Shown here one piece after another: positions 1-8,184 of a DNA stretch of 29,279 bases. The stretch's first letter is position 1, and each line of letters begins with the position of its first letter. Position numbers and translations under genes: made by a program. The notes below the pieces were generated by a model. It did no database searches and was not told where the DNA came from. It saw only the letters and a program-made list of their open reading frames with translations. Source of the stretch: Micrococcales bacterium. GTDB lineage: Bacteria > Actinomycetota > Actinomycetes > S36-B12 > UBA5976. Where the stretch lies: positions 1 through 29,279 of the forward strand of contig JAHEEQ010000119.1 of assembly GCA_024640585.1 (NCBI GenBank), in the 5' to 3' direction.

Positions 1-840
1 ACCATTCTTGTGATTCTCGGATTACTTGATGACAAGTTTGATATCGATGCATCAACAAAACTTGCAGGCCAGGCACTCGCCGCTGGTTTGCTGGCCTACC
101 AAGGTGTGGGTTTCATTTGGTTGCCGCTTGGCAATGCAACAATTCTCGATCCGATCACATCAGTTGGTCTAACGGTTTTGATTGTGCTTGTAACAATCAA
201 CGCCGTAAATTTCATTGACGGTTTGGATGGACTGGCTGCTGGAGTGATTGGTATTTCAGCACTTGCATCCTTTGTTTACTCATATTGGCTATCAGGTCAC
301 TACGGCCTTGAGCGCGCAACTCTTTCAACATTGATCAGCGCGACCATTGCAGGTATGGCAATTGGTTTCTTGCCACACAACTTCAATCCAGCTCGAATTT
401 TCATGGGCGACACTGGTTCCATGCTTTTGGGATTGCTACTTTCCACATCGATGATTTCGCTAACAGGTCAAGTAGACCCAAATGCACTTGAAGGAACCTC
501 ACTTGCACCAACCTTGCTTCCGCTATTGCTCCCAGTTGCAGTCCTAGGTTTGCCAATGCTTGATTTGATGCTTGCGATCATCCGTCGCACCTCGCGCGGG
601 CAAAATCCATTCGCGCCAGACAAAGAACATCTACATCACCGCTTGCTGCAACGCGGTCACTCAACTCGACGTGCGGCTTATTTGATGTATGCGTGGGCAG
701 CGCTAGTTTCGTTCTTCGCAGTCTCACTCGCGTTTGTTGCGTGGGCGATTGCGGTCCCCATCTTCTTGGTTGCATCTTTTGTTTTGGTTCAGCGCATTCG
801 CATACCAAGGTCCAAGTGGGAAAGTAGAGTTGCAAAGTGA
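1..840 (+). CDS. wecA: WecA/TagO-type undecaprenyl-phosphate GlcNAc-1-phosphate transferase (5' end cut off)
   Basis: Membrane enzyme of the MraY/WecA family. It transfers GlcNAc-1-phosphate from UDP-GlcNAc to undecaprenyl (or decaprenyl) phosphate, the first lipid-linked step of arabinogalactan, teichoic-acid-like or other wall polymers. The reading frame is open from base 1, so the N-terminal part lies outside the window; the GTG at 10 is not the real start. Visible family motifs are the Mg-binding LLDDKFD near the start, NAVNFIDGLDGLAAG, the RIFMGDTGSMLLG loop, and the cytoplasmic DKEHLHHRLL histidine motif that separates WecA-type enzymes from MraY. Many hydrophobic segments are present. 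The stop TGA overlaps the next gene's GTG start, and wecA directly before atpI matches the mycobacterial order. Sugar specificity (GlcNAc) is inferred from the family. Confidence 0.92.
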   Translation, partial: TILVILGLLDDKFDIDASTKLAGQALAAGLLAYQGVGFIWLPLGNATILDPITSVGLTVLIVLVTINAVNFIDGLDGLAAGVIGISALASFVYSYWLSGHYGLERATLSTLISATIAGMAIGFLPHNFNPARIFMGDTGSMLLGLLLSTSMISLTGQVDPNALEGTSLAPTLLPLLLPVAVLGLPMLDLMLAIIRRTSRGQNPFAPDKEHLHHRLLQRGHSTRRAAYLMYAWAALVSFFAVSLAFVAWAIAVPIFLVASFVLVQRIRIPRSKWESRVAK

Positions 841-1241
841 GCCACAATGAAGCACTAATAGTTCCGATGAAACGCATCTTGCGAGTTGGCGCCCTTGCTT
901 TTCTTTTAGTACCAATTGTTACAGCAATTTTATTTTTGCTAGATCAAAAAGAAGCTGGCTTTGGAGTTTTACTTGGCGGCGGAATTCCTTGGGTGTTTTT
1001 CGGCGTAACTGCCGTGACCGCCCTAAAGACTGCTGGAATTGGTGCAGAAAAACTTGGCGCAATCGTGCTCGGCTCTTGGCTACTCAAAATTATTGCACTT
1101 TTGTGCGTACTAGCCTGGATGCGCGGGCAGGATTTCTACAGTCGGCCAGTCTTTTTTGTTACATTACTTATAGCGACTTCAGGTCTACTGATAACTGAAG
1201 CCCAAATCACGCTCAAAGCCAAAGTTCCTTACGTTTCTTAA
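837..1241 (+). CDS. atpI: AtpI-like four-helix membrane protein (ATP synthase protein I family)
   Basis: Small integral membrane protein of 134 residues with about four hydrophobic helices (roughly residues 18-34, 42-60, 72-93 and 103-120). Its position right after wecA is that of the AtpI-like gene (Rv1303 type) of Actinobacteria. AtpI proteins are thought to help assemble the ATP synthase c-ring or supply cations. The chosen start is GTG at 837, which overlaps the wecA stop as GTGA; an in-frame ATG at 867 would remove ten residues and is possible. Unusually, the other ATP synthase genes do not follow: a pot transporter cassette intervenes and a second small AtpZ-like gene opens the main operon. 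Sequence conservation in this family is low, so the call rests mainly on topology and context. Confidence 0.72.
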   Translation: MSHNEALIVPMKRILRVGALAFLLVPIVTAILFLLDQKEAGFGVLLGGGIPWVFFGVTAVTALKTAGIGAEKLGAIVLGSWLLKIIALLCVLAWMRGQDFYSRPVFFVTLLIATSGLLITEAQITLKAKVPYVS

Positions 1242-1249
1242 GCGCGCCG

Positions 1250-1258
1250 TGCTACTCT
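1250..1258 (+). promoter_or_regulatory. Candidate extended -10 promoter box of the pot cassette
   Basis: TGCTACTCT fits an extended -10 element (TG-N-TANNNT) in the 60-bp gap between atpI and potA. It lies about 45 nt before the potA start, leaving room for a leader with an AAAGGTGAT ribosome site at about 1286-1294. The same TACTCT hexamer occurs before tRNA-Pro and clpP1. No clear -35 box is visible. Confidence 0.4.
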
Positions 1259-1301
1259 CGGAGCGTTCAAGGATGAACGAGCTGAAAGGTGATGCCCCCG
1301 C

Positions 1302-2321
1302 ATGAGTCGCGAGGTAGCTATTAGTTTGCGAGGACTTCGCAAAGAGTTCAAAGCAAACGGTGGAACAGTTGTTGCGGTCGACAATGTCGATCTAGATGTT
1401 TTCAACGGTGAGTTCATCACATTGCTCGGCCCATCTGGTTCGGGCAAGACCACTGTGCTTCGCATGATTGCCGGTTTCGAAATGCCAACCGCTGGCACCA
1501 TTTTGTTAGATGGCCAAGATGTGACGAATGAGCCACCATTCGCTCGAGATGTAAATACAGTTTTTCAAGATTACGCGATCTTCCCGCACATGAATGTCCT
1601 CGAAAATGTCGAGTACGGATTGCGTGTGAAAAAGGTTCCGGCAGCAGAACGCAAGGCTCGCGCCCTTGAAGCCCTCGAGGGTGTGGCACTAGGTGGTTAT
1701 GGGGATAGAAAACCATCCCAACTTTCAGGTGGCCAACGCCAACGCGTTGCACTCGCTCGCGCCCTTGTAAATCGCCCAAAAGTTTTGTTGCTCGACGAAC
1801 CACTCGGCGCTTTGGATTTGAAGCTTCGCGAGCAGATGCAAATTGAATTAAAAGAATTGCAGCGCGAAGTCGGAATCACTTTTGTTTTCGTAACACATGA
1901 TCAAGAAGAAGCCTTGACGATGAGCGATCGAATTGCAGTTTTCAACAACGGCAAGATCGAACAGCTCGGCACCGCACGAGAAATTTATGAACACCCAGCA
2001 ACCGAATTTGTTGCAGGATTTGTGGGCATTGCAAATCTTTTGAGTGGGGAAGTTGCTGCTCGAATTACAGGTGTTTCGCAAACTGTTTCAATTCGCCCGG
2101 AAAAGATTTCAGTAAACGGAAATGGCAATCGACGTGCAAACGGTTCGGTCCGAGAAGTTATTTATGTTGGCAATGCAACTCGAGTAATTGTTTCACTCGA
2201 TGGTGGCGGCCAACTTGTATCAAGCCAACCAAACGATGGCCGCGATATTGCGTCATTGAGTGTTGGCCAGGCAATCACACTCAGTTGGAATTCAGCTGAT
2301 GAGTTTGCGATTGCAAAATAG
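1302..2321 (+). CDS. potA: Polyamine-type ABC transporter ATPase PotA
   Basis: Cytoplasmic ATPase that powers uptake through PotBC. Visible parts are the Walker A GPSGSGKT (residues 43-50), Q-loop region [13 protein letters not shown], signature LSGGQRQ (141-147), Walker B VLLLDE (161-166), D-loop and the switch histidine in VTHD (H199). A C-terminal TOBE-like regulatory domain follows, containing SIRPEKI, typical of the PotA/CysA/UgpC class. Length (339 residues) is normal. Start ATG 1302 is preceded by AAAGGTGAT. It is first in a potA-potD-potB-potC operon. The family also includes putrescine, spermidine, thiamine and iron transporters, so polyamine specificity is inferred from the companion permeases and binding protein. 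Confidence 0.9.
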   Translation: MSREVAISLRGLRKEFKANGGTVVAVDNVDLDVFNGEFITLLGPSGSGKTTVLRMIAGFEMPTAGTILLDGQDVTNEPPFARDVNTVFQDYAIFPHMNVLENVEYGLRVKKVPAAERKARALEALEGVALGGYGDRKPSQLSGGQRQRVALARALVNRPKVLLLDEPLGALDLKLREQMQIELKELQREVGITFVFVTHDQEEALTMSDRIAVFNNGKIEQLGTAREIYEHPATEFVAGFVGIANLLSGEVAARITGVSQTVSIRPEKISVNGNGNRRANGSVREVIYVGNATRVIVSLDGGGQLVSSQPNDGRDIASLSVGQAITLSWNSADEFAIAK

Positions 2322-2322
2322 G

Positions 2323-2340
2323 TTTCTCCAACCGGAGAAA
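2323..2340 (+). promoter_or_regulatory. Stem-loop between potA and potD
   Basis: TTTCTCC-AACC-GGAGAAA forms a perfect 7-bp stem with a 4-nt loop two bases after the potA stop, immediately before the potD ribosome site GAGGAGG (2341-2347). There is no T-run, so it is not an intrinsic terminator. It could protect the potD 5' end or tune ribosome access. Confidence 0.5.
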
Positions 2341-2356
2341 GAGGAGGAAATTAGGT

Positions 2357-3541
2357 ATGGCAAGTAAGCGATTCAAGTTGCTAGCGATTGCAGCAATTTC
2401 TATCTTGGCGCTAGCAGGTTGTTCATCAGAATCTGCAGCGCCAGAATCCAGCCTTCCAGACGTGCCAATGGCAACTTCGGTTGGCGAAGGTGAAGGCGAA
2501 CTAAATATCGTCGTTTGGGCTGGTTATGCAGAAGATGGTTCAACAGATCCTGCAGTTGACTGGGTTACACCATTCGAAGAAGAAACCGGTTGCATGGTTA
2601 ACGTGAAAATCGGTAACACTTCAGACGAAATGGTTACTTTGATCAAGAGTGGTGACTACGACGGTGTTTCTGCATCGGGTGACGCAACTCTTCGTTTGAT
2701 TTATGGTGGCGATGTTGCACCAGTTAATACTGACTTGGTTCCAAACTACGCAACTATTTCTGACTTCTTGAAGGACCGCGACTGGAACTCAGCTGAAGGT
2801 CAGATGTACGGCATTCCACACGGTTGGGGCGCAAACGTATTGATGTACAACGTTGATGAGGTAACACCTGCACCTACATCGTGGGGCGCAGTATTTGAAG
2901 CGGATTCACCATACGCAGGAAAAATCACTGCATACGACGCACCTATCTACATTGCAGATGCTGCTTTGTACTTGATGGAAACACAACCTGATTTGGGAAT
3001 CACCGATCCATACTCACTAGACCAAGATCAATTCGATGCCGCAGTTGCACTTTTGAAGCAACAGCGCGAAATGATTGGAAGCTACTGGGCTGCTTACACC
3101 GATGAAGTTTCTTCATTCGGCCAAGGTTCAAATGTGATTGGTACTGCTTGGCAGATCAACGCAAACTTGATCAACTGGGAAGGCAAAGTTGCAGTAGATG
3201 GTGTTGTTCCTACAGAAGGTGCAACCGGATGGTCTGACACTTGGATGATTGCATCAGAAGCTGCACATCCAAACTGCATGTACAAGTGGATGGATTGGAT
3301 CGCTTCTGCAACTGTGAACGCACAGGTTGCTGAATGGTTTGGTGAAGCACCATCACAGACTTTGGCTTGCGATGAAACCTCAGACGCAACCTTCTGTGAC
3401 ACCTACCATGCACTAGATGCTGATTACGCATCAAATATCTACTACTGGACAACTCCAATGGCCGACTGTCTAGACGGTCGCGGCGAAATCTGTGTTGATT
3501 TCTCTGCATGGGTGCAAGCCTGGACGGATATCAAGGGCTAA
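2357..3541 (+). CDS. potD: Polyamine-type ABC transporter substrate-binding lipoprotein
   Basis: Extracytoplasmic solute-binding protein of the PotD/SBP_bac_8 type, 394 residues. It has a lipoprotein signal peptide with lipobox LALAGC (Cys22 the lipid-anchored residue), then a Ser/Ala/Pro linker and the binding domain from about residue 47 (GELNIVVWAGY...). It would capture spermidine, putrescine or a related cationic compound and hand it to PotBC. A very good ribosome site (GAGGAGG) precedes ATG 2357, and stem-loops lie on both sides of the cistron, consistent with more binding protein than permease. The mature chain has six further cysteines (79, 307, 338, 347, 371, 379), enough for three disulfides. 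The TAA stop overlaps the potB start as TAATG. Ligand identity cannot be read from the sequence. Confidence 0.87.
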   Translation: MASKRFKLLAIAAISILALAGCSSESAAPESSLPDVPMATSVGEGEGELNIVVWAGYAEDGSTDPAVDWVTPFEEETGCMVNVKIGNTSDEMVTLIKSGDYDGVSASGDATLRLIYGGDVAPVNTDLVPNYATISDFLKDRDWNSAEGQMYGIPHGWGANVLMYNVDEVTPAPTSWGAVFEADSPYAGKITAYDAPIYIADAALYLMETQPDLGITDPYSLDQDQFDAAVALLKQQREMIGSYWAAYTDEVSSFGQGSNVIGTAWQINANLINWEGKVAVDGVVPTEGATGWSDTWMIASEAAHPNCMYKWMDWIASATVNAQVAEWFGEAPSQTLACDETSDATFCDTYHALDADYASNIYYWTTPMADCLDGRGEICVDFSAWVQAWTDIKG

Positions 3542-4458
3542 TGCCTAATCGCACTGCCACAACATCCGCATCACCAAATGGTGGTGCGGATGTTGGGCGT
3601 GCTCCAAGAAATATTTTTTTCCGCAATCGAAAACTGCACTTAGCGCTCTTATTAACGGTGCCATTGTTTTGGCTCGTTGTGCTCTACCTAGGTTCGCTTG
3701 CAAACATGGTGATGTCAAGTTTTTGGAGCTTGGATTCATTCACCGGAAACATAATTAAAACTTTCACATTAAAAAACTTCGAAACCCTAGTGACAGTCGA
3801 GGTTTATCGAACTGTTGCTATTCGCAGTATTGCAATTGCGATTCTTGTGACCTTGATTGATTTATTGCTCGCATTGCCAATTGCTTTTTATGTAGCAAAA
3901 GTTGTTCGCTCCTCTAAGTTGCGTTATGCAATCTTGATTGCATCAACAATGCCGCTCTGGGCTGGCTATCTGATTAAAGGTTATGCCTGGCGCATCATGC
4001 TCGACAACAACGGAGTGATTGATTGGATGTTGCAACCATTTGGGCTAAAAGGTCCTGGCCTAGGTCTGCCAGCCACAGTGATTGCGCTTGCTTACCTTTG
4101 GTTGCCTTACATGATTTTGCCAATCTATGCCGGACTTGAACGAATTCCAGATTCGTTGACAGATGCCAGTTCGGATCTTGGTGCACCAAATTCTTTGACA
4201 TTCCGCAGAATTGTTTTTCCACTTCTTGCCCCAGCAATAATTGCTGGCTCAATTTTTACTTTCTCACTAAGTCTTGGCGACTACATCATGGTGAAAATTG
4301 TGGGCGGTACAACGCAGATGTTTGCGAATGTGGTTTACGACAACATTGGTGTGGCTGGAAATCTTCCATTTGCAGCAGCTGCTGCCACCTTCCCAATCCT
4401 TGTTGTGGTTGGGTATCTATGGGCTGTACGAAAAACTGGCGCATTGGAGAATCTCTGA
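3541..4458 (+). CDS. potB: Polyamine-type ABC transporter permease PotB
   Basis: Inner-membrane permease subunit of 305 residues with about six transmembrane helices and the cytoplasmic EAA loop (DASSDLGAPNSLTFRRIVFP, about residues 207-226) that docks the ATPase PotA. I place the start at ATG 3541, overlapping the potD stop. A longer reading from 3508 would run into the potD C-terminus and is not needed. The first 30 residues are a hydrophilic Ser/Thr/Ala-rich tail whose codons contain a 15-bp stem-loop (3561-3594). The gene ends TGATG, overlapping potC. Substrate is inferred from the family. Confidence 0.88.
   Translation: MPNRTATTSASPNGGADVGRAPRNIFFRNRKLHLALLLTVPLFWLVVLYLGSLANMVMSSFWSLDSFTGNIIKTFTLKNFETLVTVEVYRTVAIRSIAIAILVTLIDLLLALPIAFYVAKVVRSSKLRYAILIASTMPLWAGYLIKGYAWRIMLDNNGVIDWMLQPFGLKGPGLGLPATVIALAYLWLPYMILPIYAGLERIPDSLTDASSDLGAPNSLTFRRIVFPLLAPAIIAGSIFTFSLSLGDYIMVKIVGGTTQMFANVVYDNIGVAGNLPFAAAAATFPILVVVGYLWAVRKTGALENL
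3561..3594 (+). promoter_or_regulatory. Strong 15-bp stem-loop inside the start of potB
   Basis: Left arm 3561-3575 (AACATCCGCATCACC) and right arm 3580-3594 (GGTGGTGCGGATGTT) pair along all 15 positions with a single G-U wobble, closed by the loop AAAT. It lies 7 codons into potB and just after potD. A run of seven T follows at 3611-3617, about 16 nt after the stem, which is too far for a standard terminator. A role as mRNA 3' protector for potD or partial attenuator of potBC is inference. Confidence 0.7.
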
Positions 4459-5276
4459 TGTTGTTGAGCAAACGTGCAAAATTATTTGTCGCATTCGGCG
4501 CAATGGTTGGACTTGGTTTTATATATTTCCCACTTGCAATCGTGGTCGTCAATTCATTCAACAAATCAAAAGTATTCAGTTGGCCACCAACCGAATTCAC
4601 AACTGTTTGGTGGGAAAAGGCGATTGCAAATGAAGGTGTGCGATCAGCTTTCGGAATGAGCATCAAAGCTGGAGTCGGCGCAACTGTATTTGCATTGCTA
4701 CTTGGCACCGCACTTTCATTTGCGTTGGTGCGCTTTGATTTCTTCGGCAAGAACGTCATCAATTTTCTAGTCGTGTTGCCGATCGCACTGCCAGGTATCG
4801 TGACTGGTATCGCACTCAACTCTGCGTTTTCAACTGTCCTTAAACCAATTGGCATAAGTATGGGTTTGTTCACGGTGGTCTTAGGTCACACAACTTTTTG
4901 CATCGTTGTGGTTTACAACAATGTGGCGGCCAGACTTAGAAGAACTGGCGTAACTCTTGAAGAAGCATCCGCAGATCTTGGTGCGAGAGCGTGGCAAACC
5001 TTCCGCTACATCACCTTCCCGGCTGTCAGGTCTGCATTGGTCGCTGGCGCACTTTTGGCCTTCGCCTTGTCCTTTGATGAGATTGTGGTCACCACATTTA
5101 CATCAGGTCCTGGGGTTCAAACCCTGCCGCAGTGGATTTTCAACAACCTATTCCGCCCAAATCAAGGCCCGATTGTGAATGCCGTTGCGGCATTTATGCT
5201 CATTTTGTTTGTTGCACCTGTTTGGCTAGCGCAGAAAATGTCTGGTTCCGAAGGCAATCTTGGCGGCAGGGTTTAG
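4458..5276 (+). CDS. potC: Polyamine-type ABC transporter permease PotC
   Basis: Second permease subunit, 272 residues from ATG 4458, which overlaps the potB stop (TGATG). It has about six hydrophobic helices and a clear EAA loop (EEASADLGARAWQTFRYITF) for contact with PotA. The segment FALSFDEIVVTTFTSGP near residue 210 is typical of PotC. It completes the potADBC cassette. The gap to the next gene (5277-5350) is 74 bp with no clear terminator, so some read-through into the ATP synthase genes is possible. Confidence 0.89.
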   Translation: MLLSKRAKLFVAFGAMVGLGFIYFPLAIVVVNSFNKSKVFSWPPTEFTTVWWEKAIANEGVRSAFGMSIKAGVGATVFALLLGTALSFALVRFDFFGKNVINFLVVLPIALPGIVTGIALNSAFSTVLKPIGISMGLFTVVLGHTTFCIVVVYNNVAARLRRTGVTLEEASADLGARAWQTFRYITFPAVRSALVAGALLAFALSFDEIVVTTFTSGPGVQTLPQWIFNNLFRPNQGPIVNAVAAFMLILFVAPVWLAQKMSGSEGNLGGRV

Positions 5277-5335
5277 GCACATTTGTGACCGATTTATGGG
5301 GCGAACCCGCGGTCTGCACAATGTCAGAGATTCGT

Positions 5336-5341
5336 TAGTAT
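5336..5341 (+). promoter_or_regulatory. Candidate -10 box of the ATP synthase operon
   Basis: TAGTAT lies 9 nt before ATG 5351, matching the near-leaderless arrangement seen at several other genes in this window. No ribosome site is visible before 5351 and no convincing -35 box. This would give the atpZ-to-atpC operon its own promoter, separate from wecA-atpI. Confidence 0.45.
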
Positions 5342-5350
5342 TCCGCCTCG

Positions 5351-5614
5351 ATGAGCGGCAATTCTCAACCAGATACCAACCATCAACCTTCCCCTGAAAC
5401 ACCAAAATCAAACACTGCATCACAGGATAATCGTGGTGAAGGTCAGGTTTGGGGCGCGATCAGCACACTTGTTGCAGGTCCTGCTGTTTGGGGGTTTGCA
5501 GGTTGGCTGGTCGACGGATGGTTGAACACCACTCGCACCTTCACAGCAATTGGTGTGGTTGTCGGATTCATCACCTCGCTTTACATCGTTTATGTAAGGT
5601 TTGGAAAAAACTAA
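5351..5614 (+). CDS. AtpZ/AtpI-family small membrane protein
   Basis: Protein of 87 residues. The first 33 are polar and rich in Pro, Ser, Asn and Gln. Two hydrophobic helices follow (about 36-55 and 62-82), joined by GWLVDGWLNTTRTFT. This two-helix layout with glycine-rich first helix and the position just before atpB fit the AtpZ/AtpI family (F0F1-ATPase 'gene 1' product), thought to aid c-ring assembly or divalent cation supply. A second, four-helix AtpI-like gene at 837-1241 is present upstream, so the window encodes two AtpI-class proteins. The start is the only ATG matching the family length. Confidence 0.7.
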   Translation: MSGNSQPDTNHQPSPETPKSNTASQDNRGEGQVWGAISTLVAGPAVWGFAGWLVDGWLNTTRTFTAIGVVVGFITSLYIVYVRFGKN

Positions 5615-5665
5615 ACGTTCAACAAATAAGTTGAATGCTGATGCGACAGATGGGGTCACACCAGA

Positions 5666-6475
5666 ATGCTTGGACTTGGAAACTTTCTTCCACTAAGTGG
5701 TGAAGGAGAAGGCGGCTTTCACGCCCCTTCAACTGAAGAGTTCTTCCCAGGCGGTTTGCTGTTTGTTGGCACACCATATGAAATGTCTCGCATCAACCTC
5801 ATCATGATTTTGATGACTTTCGTCATCGTGTTTTTCTTCGTTTCAGCTTTTGCAAAAACTCGGTTCATTCCAAGCAAATTGCAAAACATGGGCGAAATCG
5901 CACTCGACTTCGTTCGCATCAATATTGCAGAAGAAGTTATGGGACATGAAGGTCGCAAGTACGCACCGTACTTGGCGACCTTGTTCTTTATGTTGCTTGG
6001 TTTCAACATAACAGGCATCATCCCAGGTTTGCAGATCGCTGGAACTTCGGTAATTGCGGTGCCTTTGATTTTGGCAGTCGTTTCTTGGATCGTTTTCAAC
6101 GTTCAAGGTATTCGCCATCACGGTGTTGTTCATTACTTCAAGATGAACTTGTTCCCACCAGGAGTTCCAGCACCTATTTATTTGCTGGTTACTCCGATTG
6201 AAGCAGTTTCCACATTCATCTTGCGCCCAATGACATTGACCATTCGTTTGCTTGCAAACATGATGGCTGGTCACTTGTTGCTCGTCCTTTTCTTCAGCGC
6301 GACATCCGCTTTGTTGGTTGACGGACAGGGCTTCCTCAAAATTTTCGGCTTGGCTTCTTATGCGATGGGCTTTGCGTTCACGCTATTTGAAGTTCTGGTC
6401 GCGTTCCTCCAGGCGTACATCTTCACTTTGTTGACTGCGGTCTACATCAGTGGAGCAACGGCGGACGAACACTAA
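5666..6475 (+). CDS. atpB: F0F1 ATP synthase subunit a
   Basis: Membrane subunit a, 269 residues, forming the proton half-channels against the c-ring. The essential arginine is visible as R194 in TLTIRLLANMMAGHLLL, and the C-terminal helix segment FEVLVAFLQAYIFTLLTAVYIS is characteristic. About six hydrophobic helices are seen. It follows a 51-bp gap containing a small stem-loop (TTCAAC at 5618, GTTGAA at 5630) and only a weak ribosome site (GGGG at 5653-5656). It is the first structural gene of the operon a-c-b-delta-alpha-gamma-beta-epsilon. Confidence 0.97.
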   Translation: MLGLGNFLPLSGEGEGGFHAPSTEEFFPGGLLFVGTPYEMSRINLIMILMTFVIVFFFVSAFAKTRFIPSKLQNMGEIALDFVRINIAEEVMGHEGRKYAPYLATLFFMLLGFNITGIIPGLQIAGTSVIAVPLILAVVSWIVFNVQGIRHHGVVHYFKMNLFPPGVPAPIYLLVTPIEAVSTFILRPMTLTIRLLANMMAGHLLLVLFFSATSALLVDGQGFLKIFGLASYAMGFAFTLFEVLVAFLQAYIFTLLTAVYISGATADEH

Positions 6476-6769
<294 letters not shown>

Positions 6770-6797
6770 CTCGATCTTTTAAAGGACGGATTGCCAC

Positions 6798-7349
6798 ATG
6801 GGCATCAACGCACTACTAGCAAGCGCAGAAGGCGAAAACTCAATTCTCCTACCTGCGACTCCGGATTTGCTTTGGGGAACTGTCTCCTTCGTGATCTTGG
6901 TTGTGCTGTTCTCAAAGTTCGTACTTCCACGCTTCAACAAAGTGCTGGATGAACGTACAGAAAAGATTGAGGGCGGTTTCGCCAAGGCGCAAGCAGCTCA
7001 AGAACAAGCGTCAGCAGCTCTTACCAAGTACAACGCTCAACTTTCAGAAGCCCGCACCGAAGCATCAAGCATTCGTGCAGCAGCTGATGAAGAAAAGCGC
7101 AGCATTGTTGATAGCGCACGCAAAGAAGCTGAAGACAAAGCCCAAGCAACTCTAAAGCGCACGGCTGAACAAATTGACGCAGAAAAAGCCCAAGCAGTTT
7201 CAACTCTTCAAAAAGAAGTTGGAGCCCTCGCGCTTGATCTAGCATCAAAGGTTGTTGGCGAATCATTGAAAGACGATGCACGTGCGCGTGCAGTTGTCGA
7301 TCAATTCATCAGCGATCTTGAACGTCAAGCAAATGAGGCAGGTCGCTAA
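6798..7349 (+). CDS. atpF: F0F1 ATP synthase subunit b
   Basis: Peripheral stalk subunit of 183 residues. One transmembrane helix (about residues 24-43) is followed by a long Ala/Glu/Lys/Gln-rich helix that will form the b-b coiled coil (about 50-165), ending in a delta-binding tail. The ribosome site AAAGGA lies about 12 nt before ATG 6798. The TAA stop overlaps the atpH start (TAATG). Mycobacteria have a fused b-delta protein in addition; here b and delta are separate ordinary genes. Confidence 0.95.
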   Translation: MGINALLASAEGENSILLPATPDLLWGTVSFVILVVLFSKFVLPRFNKVLDERTEKIEGGFAKAQAAQEQASAALTKYNAQLSEARTEASSIRAAADEEKRSIVDSARKEAEDKAQATLKRTAEQIDAEKAQAVSTLQKEVGALALDLASKVVGESLKDDARARAVVDQFISDLERQANEAGR

Positions 7350-8158
7350 TGCTCGGATCTAGTCGCGAATCACTAATCGCTCTTCAGGATTTAGTTTCTG
7401 CAAAGCGTGGTGAATCAGGTTTTGCAAATGCTGGTTCAGAACTTTTGAATGTCACCAAACTATTCGCAAGTGATAAATCACTTCGAGTAGCTCTCGCTGA
7501 TGCTGGTCAACCAGTTGAATCACGCGAAAACTTGGTGCGCGACATTCTAGGTTCAAAGATCAGCGCTTTGTCACTTGATTTTGTGGTTGCTGCAACTAGA
7601 TCACGCTGGTCATCTCCAGATGATCTTGTCGAAGGTATCGAAAGTCTGGCGGCATTTATTGTGTTCGCTGCTGCAGATGCCGCAGGCGATCTTGATCGTG
7701 TTGAAAATGAAATTTTCGCATTCGGTCAAGCAGTTGATGCAAATGCTGAATTGCAAATGGCACTAACAAATCCTGCATTCTCAAGCGAACTAAAAGCTGG
7801 GGTAGTGCGTGATGTGTTAAATGGCCGAACCGCAAATGGTTCAGCACTTCTACTTGAACACTCCGGCGCAAACTTGCGAGGACGACGTGTCGATGTTGCT
7901 TTGAAAAATCTAAGCAATATCGCAGCAGATCTACGCAATCGCATCGTTGCGGAAGTTCGAGTGGCAATTTCTCTAAACGGCGAACAAGTAACTCGTTTAC
8001 AAAACGTACTTGCTCGCATTGCTGGCCAACAGGTCAGCCTCAATGTTGTAGTTGATCCATCAGTCATCGGTGGTGTGTCTGTGCGCCTCGGTGACGATGT
8101 GATTGACGGCAGCGTAAGTACAAGACTTGAACAAGCCCGTCGAACCCTCGTCGGCTAA
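7349..8158 (+). CDS. atpH: F0F1 ATP synthase subunit delta
   Basis: Delta subunit joining the peripheral stalk to the alpha3beta3 head, 269 residues. This is longer than the roughly 180 of E. coli but normal for Actinobacteria, which have an N-terminal extension. The conserved C-terminal part is seen as IVAEVRVAISLNGEQVTRLQ and VVDPSVIGGVSVRLGDDVIDGSV, ending in a Leu/Glu helix. Start ATG overlaps the atpF stop by one base, implying translational coupling. Confidence 0.94.
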   Translation: MLGSSRESLIALQDLVSAKRGESGFANAGSELLNVTKLFASDKSLRVALADAGQPVESRENLVRDILGSKISALSLDFVVAATRSRWSSPDDLVEGIESLAAFIVFAAADAAGDLDRVENEIFAFGQAVDANAELQMALTNPAFSSELKAGVVRDVLNGRTANGSALLLEHSGANLRGRRVDVALKNLSNIAADLRNRIVAEVRVAISLNGEQVTRLQNVLARIAGQQVSLNVVVDPSVIGGVSVRLGDDVIDGSVSTRLEQARRTLVG

Positions 8159-8184
8159 TTAAGAAAAAAAGGAAGTAGGACATC

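Noticed and set aside
3561..3617. Intrinsic terminator after potD
   Set aside because: The T-run begins about 16 nt after the stem, and the structure lies inside potB, which must be transcribed.
4286..4873. 195-residue minus-strand frame
   Set aside because: It is antisense to potB/potC, which have clear permease motifs; no domain is recognised in it.
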